Part shown: one piece after another, positions 1 through 12,212 of the stretch
How the letters are laid out: each line of letters starts with the position of its first letter
How positions within the stretch are numbered: position 1 is the stretch's first letter
NCBI GenBank assembly: GCA_963775295.1
Contig: CAVZIK010000006.1
Span: forward strand, 1,984,001-2,048,000
Direction of reading: 5' to 3'
Length of the DNA: 64,000 nt
DNA from: JAMDEO01 sp963775295
Lineage (GTDB): Bacteria > Actinomycetota > Thermoleophilia > RBG-16-64-13
Made by a program: the position numbers and the translations under genes
The notes under the pieces: model-generated
Databases searched by the model: none
The model's input: only the letters and a program-made list of their open reading frames with translations
Told to the model about the DNA's origin: nothing

Positions 1-1215
1 GTCGTGGAGGAGGCAACAGAGTTCATCCTTCGCAAGCGGGCGGGTGAGAACCTGCCCCAGTTCACCTCCTGCTGCCCCGCATGGGTGCGGTACGCCGAGC
101 AGTATTGTTCCGACCTGCTGCCAAACCTGTCGTCTTGCCGCTCTCCCCAGCAGATGTTCGGTGTGGTCGCCAAGAGCACACTGCCGCGCGAGTTGTGTGT
201 GGAGCGCGATGATCTGGTTGTTGTGTCGATCATGCCCTGCGTCGCCAAGAAGACGGAGGCCGGGCAAGCTCAGTTCGCCGAACGGGGCCGGCGTGACGTC
301 GACTTCGTCATCACGACGCAGGAGCTTGCACGCATGATTCGGCAGGCTGGGCTGCGCTTCGAGGACCTCCGGCCCGACAGTCTCGACCTGCCGCTTGGCT
401 ACAAAACCGGTGCCGGCATCATTTTCGGTGCGTCGGGCGGCGTCAGCGAGGCCGTGCTGCGGTTTGCGGTGGAGAAGCTCAGCGGGATGAAGCTCGACAG
501 CCTCGACTTTCATGAAGTGCGCGGCGAGGACGGGGTTCGCACGGCGCTATTCCACATCGAAGGCATGGACCTGAGGCTCGCGGTGGTCCACGGTCTCCGC
601 AACGCGAAGGAACTGGTACGCAAGATCCGCGCGGGGGAAGTACAGTACGATTTGATCGAGGTGATGGCCTGCCCCGGCGGCTGCGTCGGTGGTGCCGGCC
701 AGCCGGTGACCCGTGACCCGGGCGTCCGCCGACAGCGCGCGCGTGGCTTGTACGATGCGGACAAGACGGCTCAGCTCCACAACTCACAGGACAACCACAT
801 GGTGTCCAGATGCTACGAGGAGTCCATCGGCGAAGTGGGTGGGGAGACGGCGCATCGCCTCCTGCACAGGCACTACGAAAGCCGGCGACGCATCAGCGGC
901 CTGCCGCTTCCGCCGGCCGAGGGGTTCGACAACGGTAGACTCCCGGTGCACGTTTGCGTCGGCACGAACTGTCATGTCCGCGGCTCACAGAAGCTGCTCC
1001 AGCATGTACTGCAGTACGTAAGCGACAATGTTCTGGAGGATGCTGTCGACGTGCAGGCGACGTTCTGTTTCGAGCAGTGCGATCGCGGGCCAACCGTAAC
1101 CATTGGGGGGCAGCCGATCAACCGCTGTACGCCGAGCCGGGCGATCGAGGTCCTGCGGAAAGAGCTCGAGGCGCTTGATGCGCAGGCCGTCGGCGCGGCG
1201 GTCGGGATCGCTTAG
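1..1215 (+). CDS. hydA: [FeFe]-hydrogenase catalytic subunit, 5' end cut by window edge
   Basis: The gene is open at the left edge, so the N-terminal Fe-S domains and the start are not visible. It makes or consumes H2 at an H-cluster in the cytoplasm. All three H-cluster signatures are present: TSCCPAW, MPCVAKKTE and EVMACPGGCVGGAGQP, with the proton-relay Cys (first C of TSCC) kept. The small-subunit-like region (YDADKTAQLHNSQDN, then LLHRHY) follows. After it comes a C-terminal thioredoxin-like [2Fe-2S] domain with a CVGTNC motif near nt 955-972 and CFEQC near nt 1066-1080, like the NuoE/HydC fold. This C-terminal extension suggests a multi-subunit or electron-bifurcating type enzyme, but the partner subunits would lie outside the window. 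HydS follows 21 nt downstream. Confidence 0.93.
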   Translation, partial: VVEEATEFILRKRAGENLPQFTSCCPAWVRYAEQYCSDLLPNLSSCRSPQQMFGVVAKSTLPRELCVERDDLVVVSIMPCVAKKTEAGQAQFAERGRRDVDFVITTQELARMIRQAGLRFEDLRPDSLDLPLGYKTGAGIIFGASGGVSEAVLRFAVEKLSGMKLDSLDFHEVRGEDGVRTALFHIEGMDLRLAVVHGLRNAKELVRKIRAGEVQYDLIEVMACPGGCVGGAGQPVTRDPGVRRQRARGLYDADKTAQLHNSQDNHMVSRCYEESIGEVGGETAHRLLHRHYESRRRISGLPLPPAEGFDNGRLPVHVCVGTNCHVRGSQKLLQHVLQYVSDNVLEDAVDVQATFCFEQCDRGPTVTIGGQPINRCTPSRAIEVLRKELEALDAQAVGAAVGIA

Positions 1216-1236
1216 AATCGCGCATTGGAGGATCTG

Positions 1237-3012
1237 GTGGTTGGCGAACTTATACAAGTTGTCTTCACGGACAAGGCTCGTTGCCGGGACTGCTACCGTT
1301 GTCTGCGAGTCTGCCCGGTGAAGGCGATCGAACTGCATGACGGGCAGGCACGCGTCGAGCCTCACCGCTGCATCGCGTGCGGCACGTGCATCCGCGAGTG
1401 TCCCCAGCATGCCAAGTCCTATCGGAACGACCTGGAGCACGCGATGGTCGTTATGCGCGACGGCTCCACCGTGGCGGCGTCCGTTGCGCCGTCCTACGCC
1501 GCCGTTTTCGACGATTGGGAACGCAAGCGACTTCCTTCGGCGCTGAGAAGGCTGGGCTTCAGCTACGTGGCCGAGACGGCTCTCGGCGCGTACGAAGTTG
1601 CCAAGGCGACAGCCGTGTATATCGGCGGCCAACCGGAAAAGATGCATATTTGCACCGCGTGCCCGGCAGTCGTGAATTACGTCGAGCAGTATCAGCCGCA
1701 GCACGTGGAGGCGCTGATACCGGTGGTGTCGCCGATGCTCGCGCACGCGCAACACATTCGCGCGAAGCTCGGTGCCCACGCAAAGACCATATTCATCGGT
1801 CCGTGCGTTGCAAAGAAGGCGGAAGCTGAGCGTGCGGAACACGCCGGGGGTGTGTACTGCGCCTTGACCTTTGTAGAACTGCAGGAGTGGCTGCGCCGGG
1901 AGAAGATCGAGATGGCGCGTCTGGAGGAAAGCGAGTTCGACGAGTCGGCGCCTCCCGCGGCGCGGTACTTCCCGGTCCCCGGGGGGCTGGCGCACACGGC
2001 GGGACTCGAAACGGACGTGCTCAGCCGCACGTGTCACGCCATTGACGGTTTTCCCGCGCTGGAAGCCTTGCTCCGCTACGTGCAGGGCGGCGGATCGGGC
2101 GGGGTCTTCGAGCCGCTGTTCTGTCCGGAAGGCTGCATCCGCGGTCCCGGCATGCCAGACGAGCACGCCAACACGTTTACGTTGCGCGCGGAGCTTTTGA
2201 ACTCCGCCGCAGAGGCCATGGAATCCCATGGCGAGTTGATTTCGGAGCCGACGCCCGAGCGCCTTGGCGAGCTGGCGACGGACTTTCGCGCACGGCCCTC
2301 ATATGTGGGTCCAGCGTTTACCGAAGAGCAGATCCGCGAGACTCTCCAGCGTACGGGTCGTGCGGCCCCGGAAGATCAGCTCAACTGCGGCGCCTGTGGT
2401 TACGCGAGTTGCCGCGACAATGCGCTAGCCGTATTGCGTGGCATGGCCGAGCCGGACATGTGTATTCCATACATGCGCCTGCTCGCCGAGCGGCGAACCG
2501 ACCGCATCATCGAGACCAGTCCCAACGGCATCGTCACCTTGGATCACGAGTTACGTATCATCGGCATGAATCCTTCCTTTCGCCGGATGTTCGTATGCTC
2601 AGAGGCGGTTCTCGGGAAGCCGATCTCATACCTGATCGATCCAGAACCTTTCGAGCGCCTTGCGGCGGGCGGCGGGAAGGTAGACACCGTGGTGCGCCAC
2701 TCGAATTACAACCTCGTTTGTCATCAACTGGCCTATGCTCTGCCCGAGGATCGCCAGTACGTTGGCATCTTCGTAAACATCACCTCCACCACTGACAATG
2801 AGAAGCAGCTCACCGATCTGCGGGAGCAAACGCGGGTGCAGGCCAAGGAGCTCATGGAGCATCAGATCGACATGTCTCAGCAGATAGCGAAGCTGCTGGG
2901 CCAGACCACGGCGCGTGGCGAGGCTCTGGTCAGGTCCTTGCTCGAACTTGCAGGGGCCCAACACGACGAAACGGGCACGGATTGGCTGCGGGATATCTAC
3001 ACGTCGAAATAG
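1237..3012 (+). CDS. hydS: Sensory [FeFe]-hydrogenase (HydS type) with PAS domain
   Basis: Predicted cytoplasmic H2 sensor. In order: two [4Fe-4S] ferredoxin motifs (CRDCYRCLRVCP, CIACGTCIRECP); an H-cluster domain with degenerate motifs; a CGACGYASC Fe-S motif; a PAS domain (about residues 425-540); and a C-terminal coiled coil. The first H-cluster motif reads CTACPA, so Ala replaces the proton-transfer Cys of TSCCP. The others are GPCVAKKAE and FCPEGCIRGPG. Loss of that Cys and a PAS tail are established marks of group C sensory hydrogenases. The GTG at 1237 is chosen because GGAGGA (1227-1232) precedes it; a TTG at 1225 is the alternative but has no visible ribosome site. It overlaps the phosphatase gene by 31 nt, which implies coupled translation. 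Confidence 0.88.
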   Translation: MVGELIQVVFTDKARCRDCYRCLRVCPVKAIELHDGQARVEPHRCIACGTCIRECPQHAKSYRNDLEHAMVVMRDGSTVAASVAPSYAAVFDDWERKRLPSALRRLGFSYVAETALGAYEVAKATAVYIGGQPEKMHICTACPAVVNYVEQYQPQHVEALIPVVSPMLAHAQHIRAKLGAHAKTIFIGPCVAKKAEAERAEHAGGVYCALTFVELQEWLRREKIEMARLEESEFDESAPPAARYFPVPGGLAHTAGLETDVLSRTCHAIDGFPALEALLRYVQGGGSGGVFEPLFCPEGCIRGPGMPDEHANTFTLRAELLNSAAEAMESHGELISEPTPERLGELATDFRARPSYVGPAFTEEQIRETLQRTGRAAPEDQLNCGACGYASCRDNALAVLRGMAEPDMCIPYMRLLAERRTDRIIETSPNGIVTLDHELRIIGMNPSFRRMFVCSEAVLGKPISYLIDPEPFERLAAGGGKVDTVVRHSNYNLVCHQLAYALPEDRQYVGIFVNITSTTDNEKQLTDLREQTRVQAKELMEHQIDMSQQIAKLLGQTTARGEALVRSLLELAGAQHDETGTDWLRDIYTSK

Positions 3013-4133
3013 CGAGCGCACAGAGCTCCAAACACCCAGGGGAGCCCTGCGGCGATTTCTTCCGCCATGACCGCAGTCCATTCGCGACGACCGTTATCGT
3101 CGCCGACGGCATCGGCTCCGGGGTGAAGGCGCATATCGCGGCGGTAATGTGCGTCTCGCGTTTGTTCGGATTGCTCGAGCGAGAGTTCAGCCTTCGCGAG
3201 GCGTTCGCAGCCGTGGCCCGGACGATGACCAGCGCTATGGGGTCCGATCTGCCTTTTGTCGCGTTCACGGTGGCACGCATTCACGCAGACGGTCGTACCA
3301 CCGTGCTCTCGTATGAGTCACCGCCGCCTATTTTTGTGGGAATGCGACGGGCTCAGGTGCTGAATCAGCGGACGCTAAGCCTGGACCGCGCCGTCGTGGG
3401 AGAGGCGCAATGCCACCTGGAGACAGGGGAGGGGTTGCTCATCTGCAGTGACGGCATCACGCAGGCAGGGCTGGGCGCCGGCCTCGGGCTCGGCTGGGAG
3501 GCGGCGGGCGTGTGCGAGTATCTGAACGAGCTGCTTGGGGAGGGAATCCCAATCACGACGCTAGCGAGTGAAGTCCATGATCGCGCGCGGGGCCTATGGG
3601 GAGCGAGGGCGAGGGACGACTGCACAGCCATCGTGGCGAGTTGCCGACCGGGGCGTACCGTGAACGTATTCACCGGGCCGCCGGCGCACCGCGTCCACGA
3701 CCGTGCTCTGGTCGCAAAATTCCTGCAAAGCGACGGAGCGAAAGTGGTGTGCGGGGCCACTACGGCCAAGATCGTCGGCCAGAAGATGGGCACGACGGTT
3801 GAGGTCGAAGAGTCGGTCAGTCTTATTACCCCGCTCGCCTACCGGCTTCGCGGCATCGAACTCGTGACCGAGGGTGCAATCACTCTCAACCAGGTATACA
3901 ACATTCTCGACGAGGACCCGGTGGAGTACACGGAGGCGTCGGGAGTGACACAACTGTGCGCACTGCTCCATGGCGCCGATCGGATCAACATCTTCCTCGG
4001 GCGGGCGCGGAATCCCGCGTCGAACGATATCTCCTTCCGCCAGCAGGGGATTCTCCCGCGCACGAAGGTCGTACCGCTTTTGGCGGAGAAGTTGCGCCAA
4101 CGGGGAAAGCTGGTCGTGCTCGAGGAGTTCTGA
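2982..4133 (+). CDS. SpoIIE-type PP2C protein phosphatase, probable HydS output
   Basis: A 383-residue protein with an N-terminal SpoIIE/PP2C-like phosphatase domain. Metal-binding acidic motifs are visible: CGDFF, VADGIGSGVKA, ICSDGITQAG and ARDDCTAIV. A C-terminal region (from about residue 225) that I cannot name starts VNVFTGPPAH. Such phosphatases usually dephosphorylate STAS-domain anti-anti-sigma factors. The TTG start at 2982 lies inside hydS, and the stop-start overlap fits a sensor/effector pair made together. The sequence does not show the target. The STAS/RsbW pair at 25.4-26.1 kb is one candidate (inference). A gene-free gap of about 265 nt follows, which holds the dnaE promoter. 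Confidence 0.85.
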   Translation: MAAGYLHVEIASAQSSKHPGEPCGDFFRHDRSPFATTVIVADGIGSGVKAHIAAVMCVSRLFGLLEREFSLREAFAAVARTMTSAMGSDLPFVAFTVARIHADGRTTVLSYESPPPIFVGMRRAQVLNQRTLSLDRAVVGEAQCHLETGEGLLICSDGITQAGLGAGLGLGWEAAGVCEYLNELLGEGIPITTLASEVHDRARGLWGARARDDCTAIVASCRPGRTVNVFTGPPAHRVHDRALVAKFLQSDGAKVVCGATTAKIVGQKMGTTVEVEESVSLITPLAYRLRGIELVTEGAITLNQVYNILDEDPVEYTEASGVTQLCALLHGADRINIFLGRARNPASNDISFRQQGILPRTKVVPLLAEKLRQRGKLVVLEEF

Positions 4134-4264
4134 CCGAATCGCCCTTTCCCGCGAACCGACGGCGGTGTCGGCGCCGCGACGGTCCCGAAGCCTACGTGGG
4201 AGAATGAACCCCAAGGTAAACCCGCTCCCAGCGGATTTTGTTCACCAGGGGCTTCCAAAACAGC

Positions 4265-4293
4265 TTGAGGGGGTTGTGGGCTTCCGGTAGAAT
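4265..4293 (+). promoter_or_regulatory. Predicted dnaE promoter
   Basis: TTGAGG (4265-4270), a 17-nt spacer and TAGAAT (4288-4293) make a good housekeeping promoter about 105 nt before dnaE. The -10 sits in the string GGTAGAATC, which recurs before 12510 and 39772. A short GC hairpin (4350-4363) lies in the leader; its function is unclear. Confidence 0.6.
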
Positions 4294-4398
4294 CGAGCGA
4301 TAGTAGGAATATTTTCGGCGGTCGAAATTGGAGTTGTTGTCTTCAGGCGGCCGCGTTCGCGGCTAAATTCTAATTCATGCTGGTGGGGAGCCGAGGAC

Positions 4399-7917
<3,519 letters not shown>

Positions 7918-7931
7918 AAGGAGTCAAGACA

Positions 7932-9242
7932 GTGAAAGTCACGGCCCTGTCGGCGGCCATGCTTCCTTCCGCAGTCGCCCTCCTCCGTCCCTCGGAGTCT
8001 TCCAGCCGGGAGATCGCGGACGTCGTCGCATCGCTTGTCCACCAAGTGCGCACCCGCGGCGACGCCGCTGTCGTCGAGGCGACAGCCCGCTTCGACTGGG
8101 AAGATGCTCACGTGCTCGCTCTCGCCGTTTCTCCGGACGATCTTGATGCGGCCCTGACGGAAGCGGACCCCGGCCTGGTAGAGGCTCTACAGACCACGCG
8201 CGACAATTGCACCTTCTTCCATCGCCACGAGCTCGTACCGGATTGGGAGGACGTCGGTCCCCAGGGACAGCTGCTGGGCATCCGCCGCCTGCCCGTTCGG
8301 CGGGCGGGCCTTTATGTCCCGGGCGGGCTGGGATCGTATGCATCCACGGTCATCATGAATTCGGTCCCGGCTGTTGTGGCCGGTGTGGAGGAGTTGGTCA
8401 TCTGCACTCCGCCGGGAAGCGATGGCAACGTCAACCCTTCGGTCCTAGCCGCGGCCAAGCTCATGGGGGTGGGACGTGTCTTCCGGGTGGGCGGCGCGCA
8501 GGCCATCGCGGCCATGGCCTACGGCACGCAAACGATCCCGCGTGTCGATGTCATCTGCGGCCCCGGCAACGCGTACGTCATGGAGGCCAAGCGACAGGTC
8601 TACGGGGCCGTGGGCATCGATAGTCTGGCGGGGCCGAGCGAGGTACTCGTGGTCGCCGACAAGACGGCCCGGGCGTCGTGGGTCGCATCCGATCTTCTTG
8701 CGCAGGAGGAGCACGGGAGTGGGGCGCAGGGAGTGCTGATCGCTGAGTCGGAAGGACTGTGTTTGGAGGTCGGCGATGCTCTCGCAAGAATGGTCGAGTT
8801 GGGTGCGTGCCCCTGCGGTTGCGGCAGACGCGTTACAACGGATCGGCTGTGGGCGTTCTTCCCGGGCAAAGGGGAGGAATTTCTTCCTTTGGCGACCGAG
8901 ATGGTGAACTTCTACGCCCCCGAGCATCTGGAGCTTCAGATCGCCGATCCTCGAGAGTTCCTGGCGTCGGTTAGGTCCGCGGGTGCCATATTCGTGGGTC
9001 ATCGCTCTCCCACGGCGTACGGCGACTACATTGCCGGGAGCAACCACGTCCTGCCCACGGGAGGGTCGGCCCGTTTCGCGTCGCCTCTGTCCGTGGATAC
9101 CTTCATGCGCAAGTCTTCGTACGTGGAGATGAACTCCGCAGCGGTGCAGGCCCTCACTCCCAAGCTGGCCCGTCTGGCGAATAGCGAGGGGTTTTACTAT
9201 CACCGCATCTCGGCCGAATTGCGCTCGGCAGCCTTGGATTGA
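7932..9242 (+). CDS. hisD: Histidinol dehydrogenase
   Basis: Catalyses the last two steps of histidine synthesis, NAD-dependent oxidation of histidinol to histidine. At 436 residues the length is normal. Family motifs seen: PGGLGSYAST, GPGNAYV, the zinc ligands in AQEEHGSGAQ, and HVLPTGGSARF. The GTG start at 7932 is preceded by AGAAGGAG. One stretch (about nt 8797-8875, reading GACPCGCGRRVTTDRLWAFF) is unlike the family. Peptides in the other two forward frames (RAPAVAADALQR, then NGSAVGVLPG) look more like HisD here, suggesting compensating single-base shifts or sequence errors (see findings). Confidence 0.95.
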   Translation: MKVTALSAAMLPSAVALLRPSESSSREIADVVASLVHQVRTRGDAAVVEATARFDWEDAHVLALAVSPDDLDAALTEADPGLVEALQTTRDNCTFFHRHELVPDWEDVGPQGQLLGIRRLPVRRAGLYVPGGLGSYASTVIMNSVPAVVAGVEELVICTPPGSDGNVNPSVLAAAKLMGVGRVFRVGGAQAIAAMAYGTQTIPRVDVICGPGNAYVMEAKRQVYGAVGIDSLAGPSEVLVVADKTARASWVASDLLAQEEHGSGAQGVLIAESEGLCLEVGDALARMVELGACPCGCGRRVTTDRLWAFFPGKGEEFLPLATEMVNFYAPEHLELQIADPREFLASVRSAGAIFVGHRSPTAYGDYIAGSNHVLPTGGSARFASPLSVDTFMRKSSYVEMNSAAVQALTPKLARLANSEGFYYHRISAELRSAALD

Positions 9243-9343
9243 CCCGCTTCTCAGCGGCGTATCCGGCCCCGCTGCGCACGGGCCTTTGCGGCGGTTCTCT
9301 GTGCTATTCTCCGAGGGCCTGCCATCACTAACGCGGAGGATAC

Positions 9344-9967
9344 ATGCAGCCGGATAGCTCACAGCGGTTCGTCGGCCAGGTTCCGCGGTTAGCGACCATC
9401 GAGCGCAACACCAGGGAGACGAAGGTCGCCCTCAGTCTTGGACTGGACGGTTCGGGCAAGGTCCACATCAACACCGGACTCGGCTTCTTCGACCACATGC
9501 TCGAACTGGTGGCCGGACATGGCTTGTTCGACCTGACGGTTGAAGCGGCCGGTGACCTGCAGACGGGCGGGCACCATACGGTTGAGGACGTCGGCATCTG
9601 TTTTGGTTCGGCGTTGGCCGAGGCCTTGGGAGACAAGAGAGGCATTAACCGCTACGGCAGCATGCTGGTGCCCATGGACGAATCGCTGGCGCTGGTGGTT
9701 CTCGACCTCAGTGGCCGCCCGTATTTCGCCTACGAGGGCGGGCCGGTGGCTGAGAGCATCGCGGGGTTCGACACGGGACTCGTCGCCGAGTTCTTCCGCG
9801 CCCTGGCGAACAATAGCAAGATGACCCTGCACGCTCGGGTCATGGCCGGTGGAGACACGCACCACATGATCGAGGCGGTGTTCAAGGCCTTCGGAAAGGC
9901 CCTGCGGGAAGCGGTGGCCTACGATCCCCGTATGACCGGCATCCCTTCGACCAAAGGGGTGCTCTGA
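9344..9967 (+). CDS. hisB: Imidazoleglycerol-phosphate dehydratase
   Basis: Sixth step of histidine synthesis; dehydrates imidazoleglycerol phosphate using Mn. The 207 residues correspond to the monofunctional enzyme, with no phosphatase domain. Metal-binding motifs GFFDHMLE, GGHHTVEDVG and GDTHHMIEA are intact. The ATG at 9344 follows CGGAGGA. About 100 nt separate it from hisD; no hisC lies in that gap, although many his operons carry it there. It overlaps hisH. Confidence 0.97.
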   Translation: MQPDSSQRFVGQVPRLATIERNTRETKVALSLGLDGSGKVHINTGLGFFDHMLELVAGHGLFDLTVEAAGDLQTGGHHTVEDVGICFGSALAEALGDKRGINRYGSMLVPMDESLALVVLDLSGRPYFAYEGGPVAESIAGFDTGLVAEFFRALANNSKMTLHARVMAGGDTHHMIEAVFKAFGKALREAVAYDPRMTGIPSTKGVL

Positions 9968-10602
9968 TCGTCCCGAAGTTTCTCTATGTCGTCGACTACG
10001 GTTCCGGCAACCTGCGTTCCGTTCAGAAGGCCTTCGAGCATGTGGGAGTGGAGGCGATCGTCGGCTCGGATTTTCGGAAGATGCGGGAGGCAGCGGGCGT
10101 GGTTCTTCCGGGGGTGGGCGCTTTCGGCGCCGCCATGGAACAACTGGAGGAGCGCGACCTGGTGGGGCCGCTTCTGGAGCGCATCGGGTCCGGGACCCCG
10201 TTTCTCGGCGTTTGTCTGGGCCTGCAGTTGCTGTTCGAGGCGAGTGAAGAGGACCCGGGGGCCTGCGGCCTGGGTTTCGTTCGGGGCGACGTCCGCGCCC
10301 TTCCTTCTACAGTGAAGGTGCCTCACATAGGCTGGAACCAGATCGAGACGTGCACGGGCTCCGATCTCTTCGATGGCATCCCCGACCGTTCCGCATTTTA
10401 CTTCGTCCACGGTTACGCCGTCGTGCCGCGTTCGCCCTCGGCCGTGCTTACCATGACCGACTACAGCGGCGTGTCCTTCGTGTCTGCCATCGAGGTGGGC
10501 AACGTGGCGGCCGTGCAATTCCACCCGGAGAAGTCGAGCGCTTTGGGGCTCCGCTTCTACCGCAACTTTGCCCGTCGGGCTGGACTGCTGGTGGGGACAT
10601 GA
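9964..10602 (+). CDS. hisH: Imidazole glycerol phosphate synthase, glutamine amidotransferase subunit
   Basis: Releases ammonia from glutamine for HisF. The essential N-terminal motif DYGSGNLRS lies upstream of the first in-frame GTG (10042), so translation must begin earlier. No ATG, GTG or TTG exists in frame between the hisB stop region and that motif. The CTG at 9964 overlaps the hisB stop as CTGA and is preceded by AAAGGGG, so I take it as the start; ATC at 9967 is the alternative. The resulting 212 residues match the family. Catalytic residues are seen in GVCLGLQ (Cys) and FHPEKS (His/Glu). Confidence 0.93.
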   Translation: MIVPKFLYVVDYGSGNLRSVQKAFEHVGVEAIVGSDFRKMREAAGVVLPGVGAFGAAMEQLEERDLVGPLLERIGSGTPFLGVCLGLQLLFEASEEDPGACGLGFVRGDVRALPSTVKVPHIGWNQIETCTGSDLFDGIPDRSAFYFVHGYAVVPRSPSAVLTMTDYSGVSFVSAIEVGNVAAVQFHPEKSSALGLRFYRNFARRAGLLVGT

Positions 10603-11342
10603 GGCTCTTCCCCGCGATAGACATCCAGCGCGGTCGGTGTGTACGCCTGCGCAAAGGGGATTTTGCCGATGAGACCGTCTTCGGCGAAGATCCTGTGGCC
10701 ATGGCCCGTCATTGGGCGGCGGAAGGTGCTCACTTCCTTCACGTGGTGGACCTTGACGGCGCTCGGGAGGGAGAGCCGCGCAACTTGCCGGTGATCGAGG
10801 CCATCGCCGCGGCGATAGACATTCCCGTGCAGGCCGGAGGGGGCATTCGTACCGACACGGTCGTGGCACGCATCGCAGCCGGCTCTTTGGCGCGAGCGGT
10901 CATCGGCACGAGCGCCGTTGAAGATCTCGCCTTTCTCGAGAGGGCGCTTGCGACTCTCGGGCCCGCCCGAGTTGTTGTGGCGGTTGATGCCGAAGCCGGG
11001 ATGGTGAAGACCCGAGGCTGGCGTGAGCAGAGTGACGTGACCGCGACTGAATTGGTCGGGCGTCTGGAAGACCTGGGGGTGCGGGAGATCCTCTACACCG
11101 ACATCAGTCGCGACGGAATGATGCAGAGTGTCAACCTGGAGGGTATCCGCGAGCTGGCTGAGAACAGCAGCCTGCAAATCATCGCTTCGGGTGGTGTCAC
11201 CACCCTCGACGACCTCCGAAGCCTTCTCACGCTCGAACCGTTGGGAGTGACGGGGATCATCGCCGGAAGAGCGCTGTATGAAGGCAGGTTCTCGGTGGCC
11301 CAGGCGCTGGCTGTGTTAGAACCCGGGGAGAGGGCCGACTGA
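10599..11342 (+). CDS. hisA: ProFAR isomerase
   Basis: TIM-barrel isomerase opening the ribose of N'-[(5'-phosphoribosyl)-formimino]-AICAR ribotide. The two phosphate-binding halves are visible: PAIDIQRGRCVRL with QAGGGIR, and YTDISRDGM with IASGGV. Length is 247 residues. The ATG overlaps the hisH stop as ATGA. It could in principle also serve as PriA, but with no trp genes in view there is no reason to claim this. Confidence 0.96.
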   Translation: MRLFPAIDIQRGRCVRLRKGDFADETVFGEDPVAMARHWAAEGAHFLHVVDLDGAREGEPRNLPVIEAIAAAIDIPVQAGGGIRTDTVVARIAAGSLARAVIGTSAVEDLAFLERALATLGPARVVVAVDAEAGMVKTRGWREQSDVTATELVGRLEDLGVREILYTDISRDGMMQSVNLEGIRELAENSSLQIIASGGVTTLDDLRSLLTLEPLGVTGIIAGRALYEGRFSVAQALAVLEPGERAD

Positions 11343-12127
11343 TGCTGCTTAAACGGATCATACCCTGCTTGGACGTGCACGAGGGTAGGGTGGTCAAGGG
11401 CACTAACTTCGTTGATATACGCGATGCGGGCGACCCGGTGGAGCTCGCCGCTCACTACGATCACGAGGGCGCGGACGAACTGGTCTTCCTCGATATAACA
11501 GCTTCGCACGAGAACCGCGACACCATCGTCGAATTGGCGCGGCGTTGCGCGGAAGAGGTCTTCATCCCCTTCACCATAGGCGGCGGCATCCGCAGCGAGG
11601 AAGACGTACGTGCTCTGCTCGGAGCCGGGGCGGACAAGGTGTCTTTGAACTCAGCGGCCATCGCGAACCCCGAGCTTGTCACCGCCTGTGCTCGCCGGTT
11701 TGGCTCGCAGTGCGTGGTTCTCGCGGTCGACGCGAAGCGGGTCGGCTCGACGAGCGACTGTGGGCTTGGGGCCGAGCCGCATTGGGAGGCTTACGTCAAT
11801 GGTGGGCGTATACCCACCGGTCTGGATGCGGTGGAGTGGGTGCAGCGGGCCGTGGCGCTGGGCGCCGGCGAGATCCTTCTCACTTCCATGGATAAGGACG
11901 GGACAAAGGACGGCTACGACATCGAGTTGAACCGGGCAGTAGCGGAGGCCGTCAATGTCCCGGTCATCGCCAGCGGCGGCGCCGGCACTCTCGGCCATCT
12001 GGCCGAAGTTATCGAGAAAGGCAAGGCCGACGCGGTTCTGGCAGCCTCCATCTTCCACTACAGCGAGTACACCATCCGGGAGGCCAAAGAGTATCTGGCA
12101 GCCCGGGGGATCCCAGTCCGTCTCTAG
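11342..12127 (+). CDS. hisF: Imidazole glycerol phosphate synthase cyclase subunit
   Basis: TIM-barrel cyclase that uses ammonia from HisH to form imidazoleglycerol phosphate and AICAR. Hallmarks: IPCLDVHEGRVVKG with the catalytic Asp, FTIGGGIRS, ILLTSMDKDGTKDGYD with the second catalytic Asp, and IASGGAG. Length is 261 residues. The start overlaps the hisA stop by one base (TGATG). It is the last his gene here; hisG, hisC, hisI and hisE are not in the window. Confidence 0.97.
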   Translation: MLLKRIIPCLDVHEGRVVKGTNFVDIRDAGDPVELAAHYDHEGADELVFLDITASHENRDTIVELARRCAEEVFIPFTIGGGIRSEEDVRALLGAGADKVSLNSAAIANPELVTACARRFGSQCVVLAVDAKRVGSTSDCGLGAEPHWEAYVNGGRIPTGLDAVEWVQRAVALGAGEILLTSMDKDGTKDGYDIELNRAVAEAVNVPVIASGGAGTLGHLAEVIEKGKADAVLAASIFHYSEYTIREAKEYLAARGIPVRL

Positions 12128-12212
12128 AGTGGGTCCGCCCGATAGGTTCCGCGAACCGCGATGCTGGGTATGACCAGCGAGAGGAGTCGAAGCCGACGCC
12201 AGAGGGGGACCG

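Noticed and set aside
985..2229. 414-codon minus-strand ORF opposite the hydrogenase genes
   Set aside because: It is a shadow of the well-supported hydA/hydS coding frames and has no recognisable motif.
4350..4363. Short GC hairpin in the dnaE leader as an attenuator
   Set aside because: Only a 5-bp stem with a 4-nt loop and no T run; too weak to claim.
8445..9362. 305-codon minus-strand ORF opposite hisD
   Set aside because: Shadow of hisD; composition is the mirror of that frame and no family pattern is visible.
9919..10869. 316-codon minus-strand ORF opposite hisH/hisA
   Set aside because: Shadow of two certain his genes.
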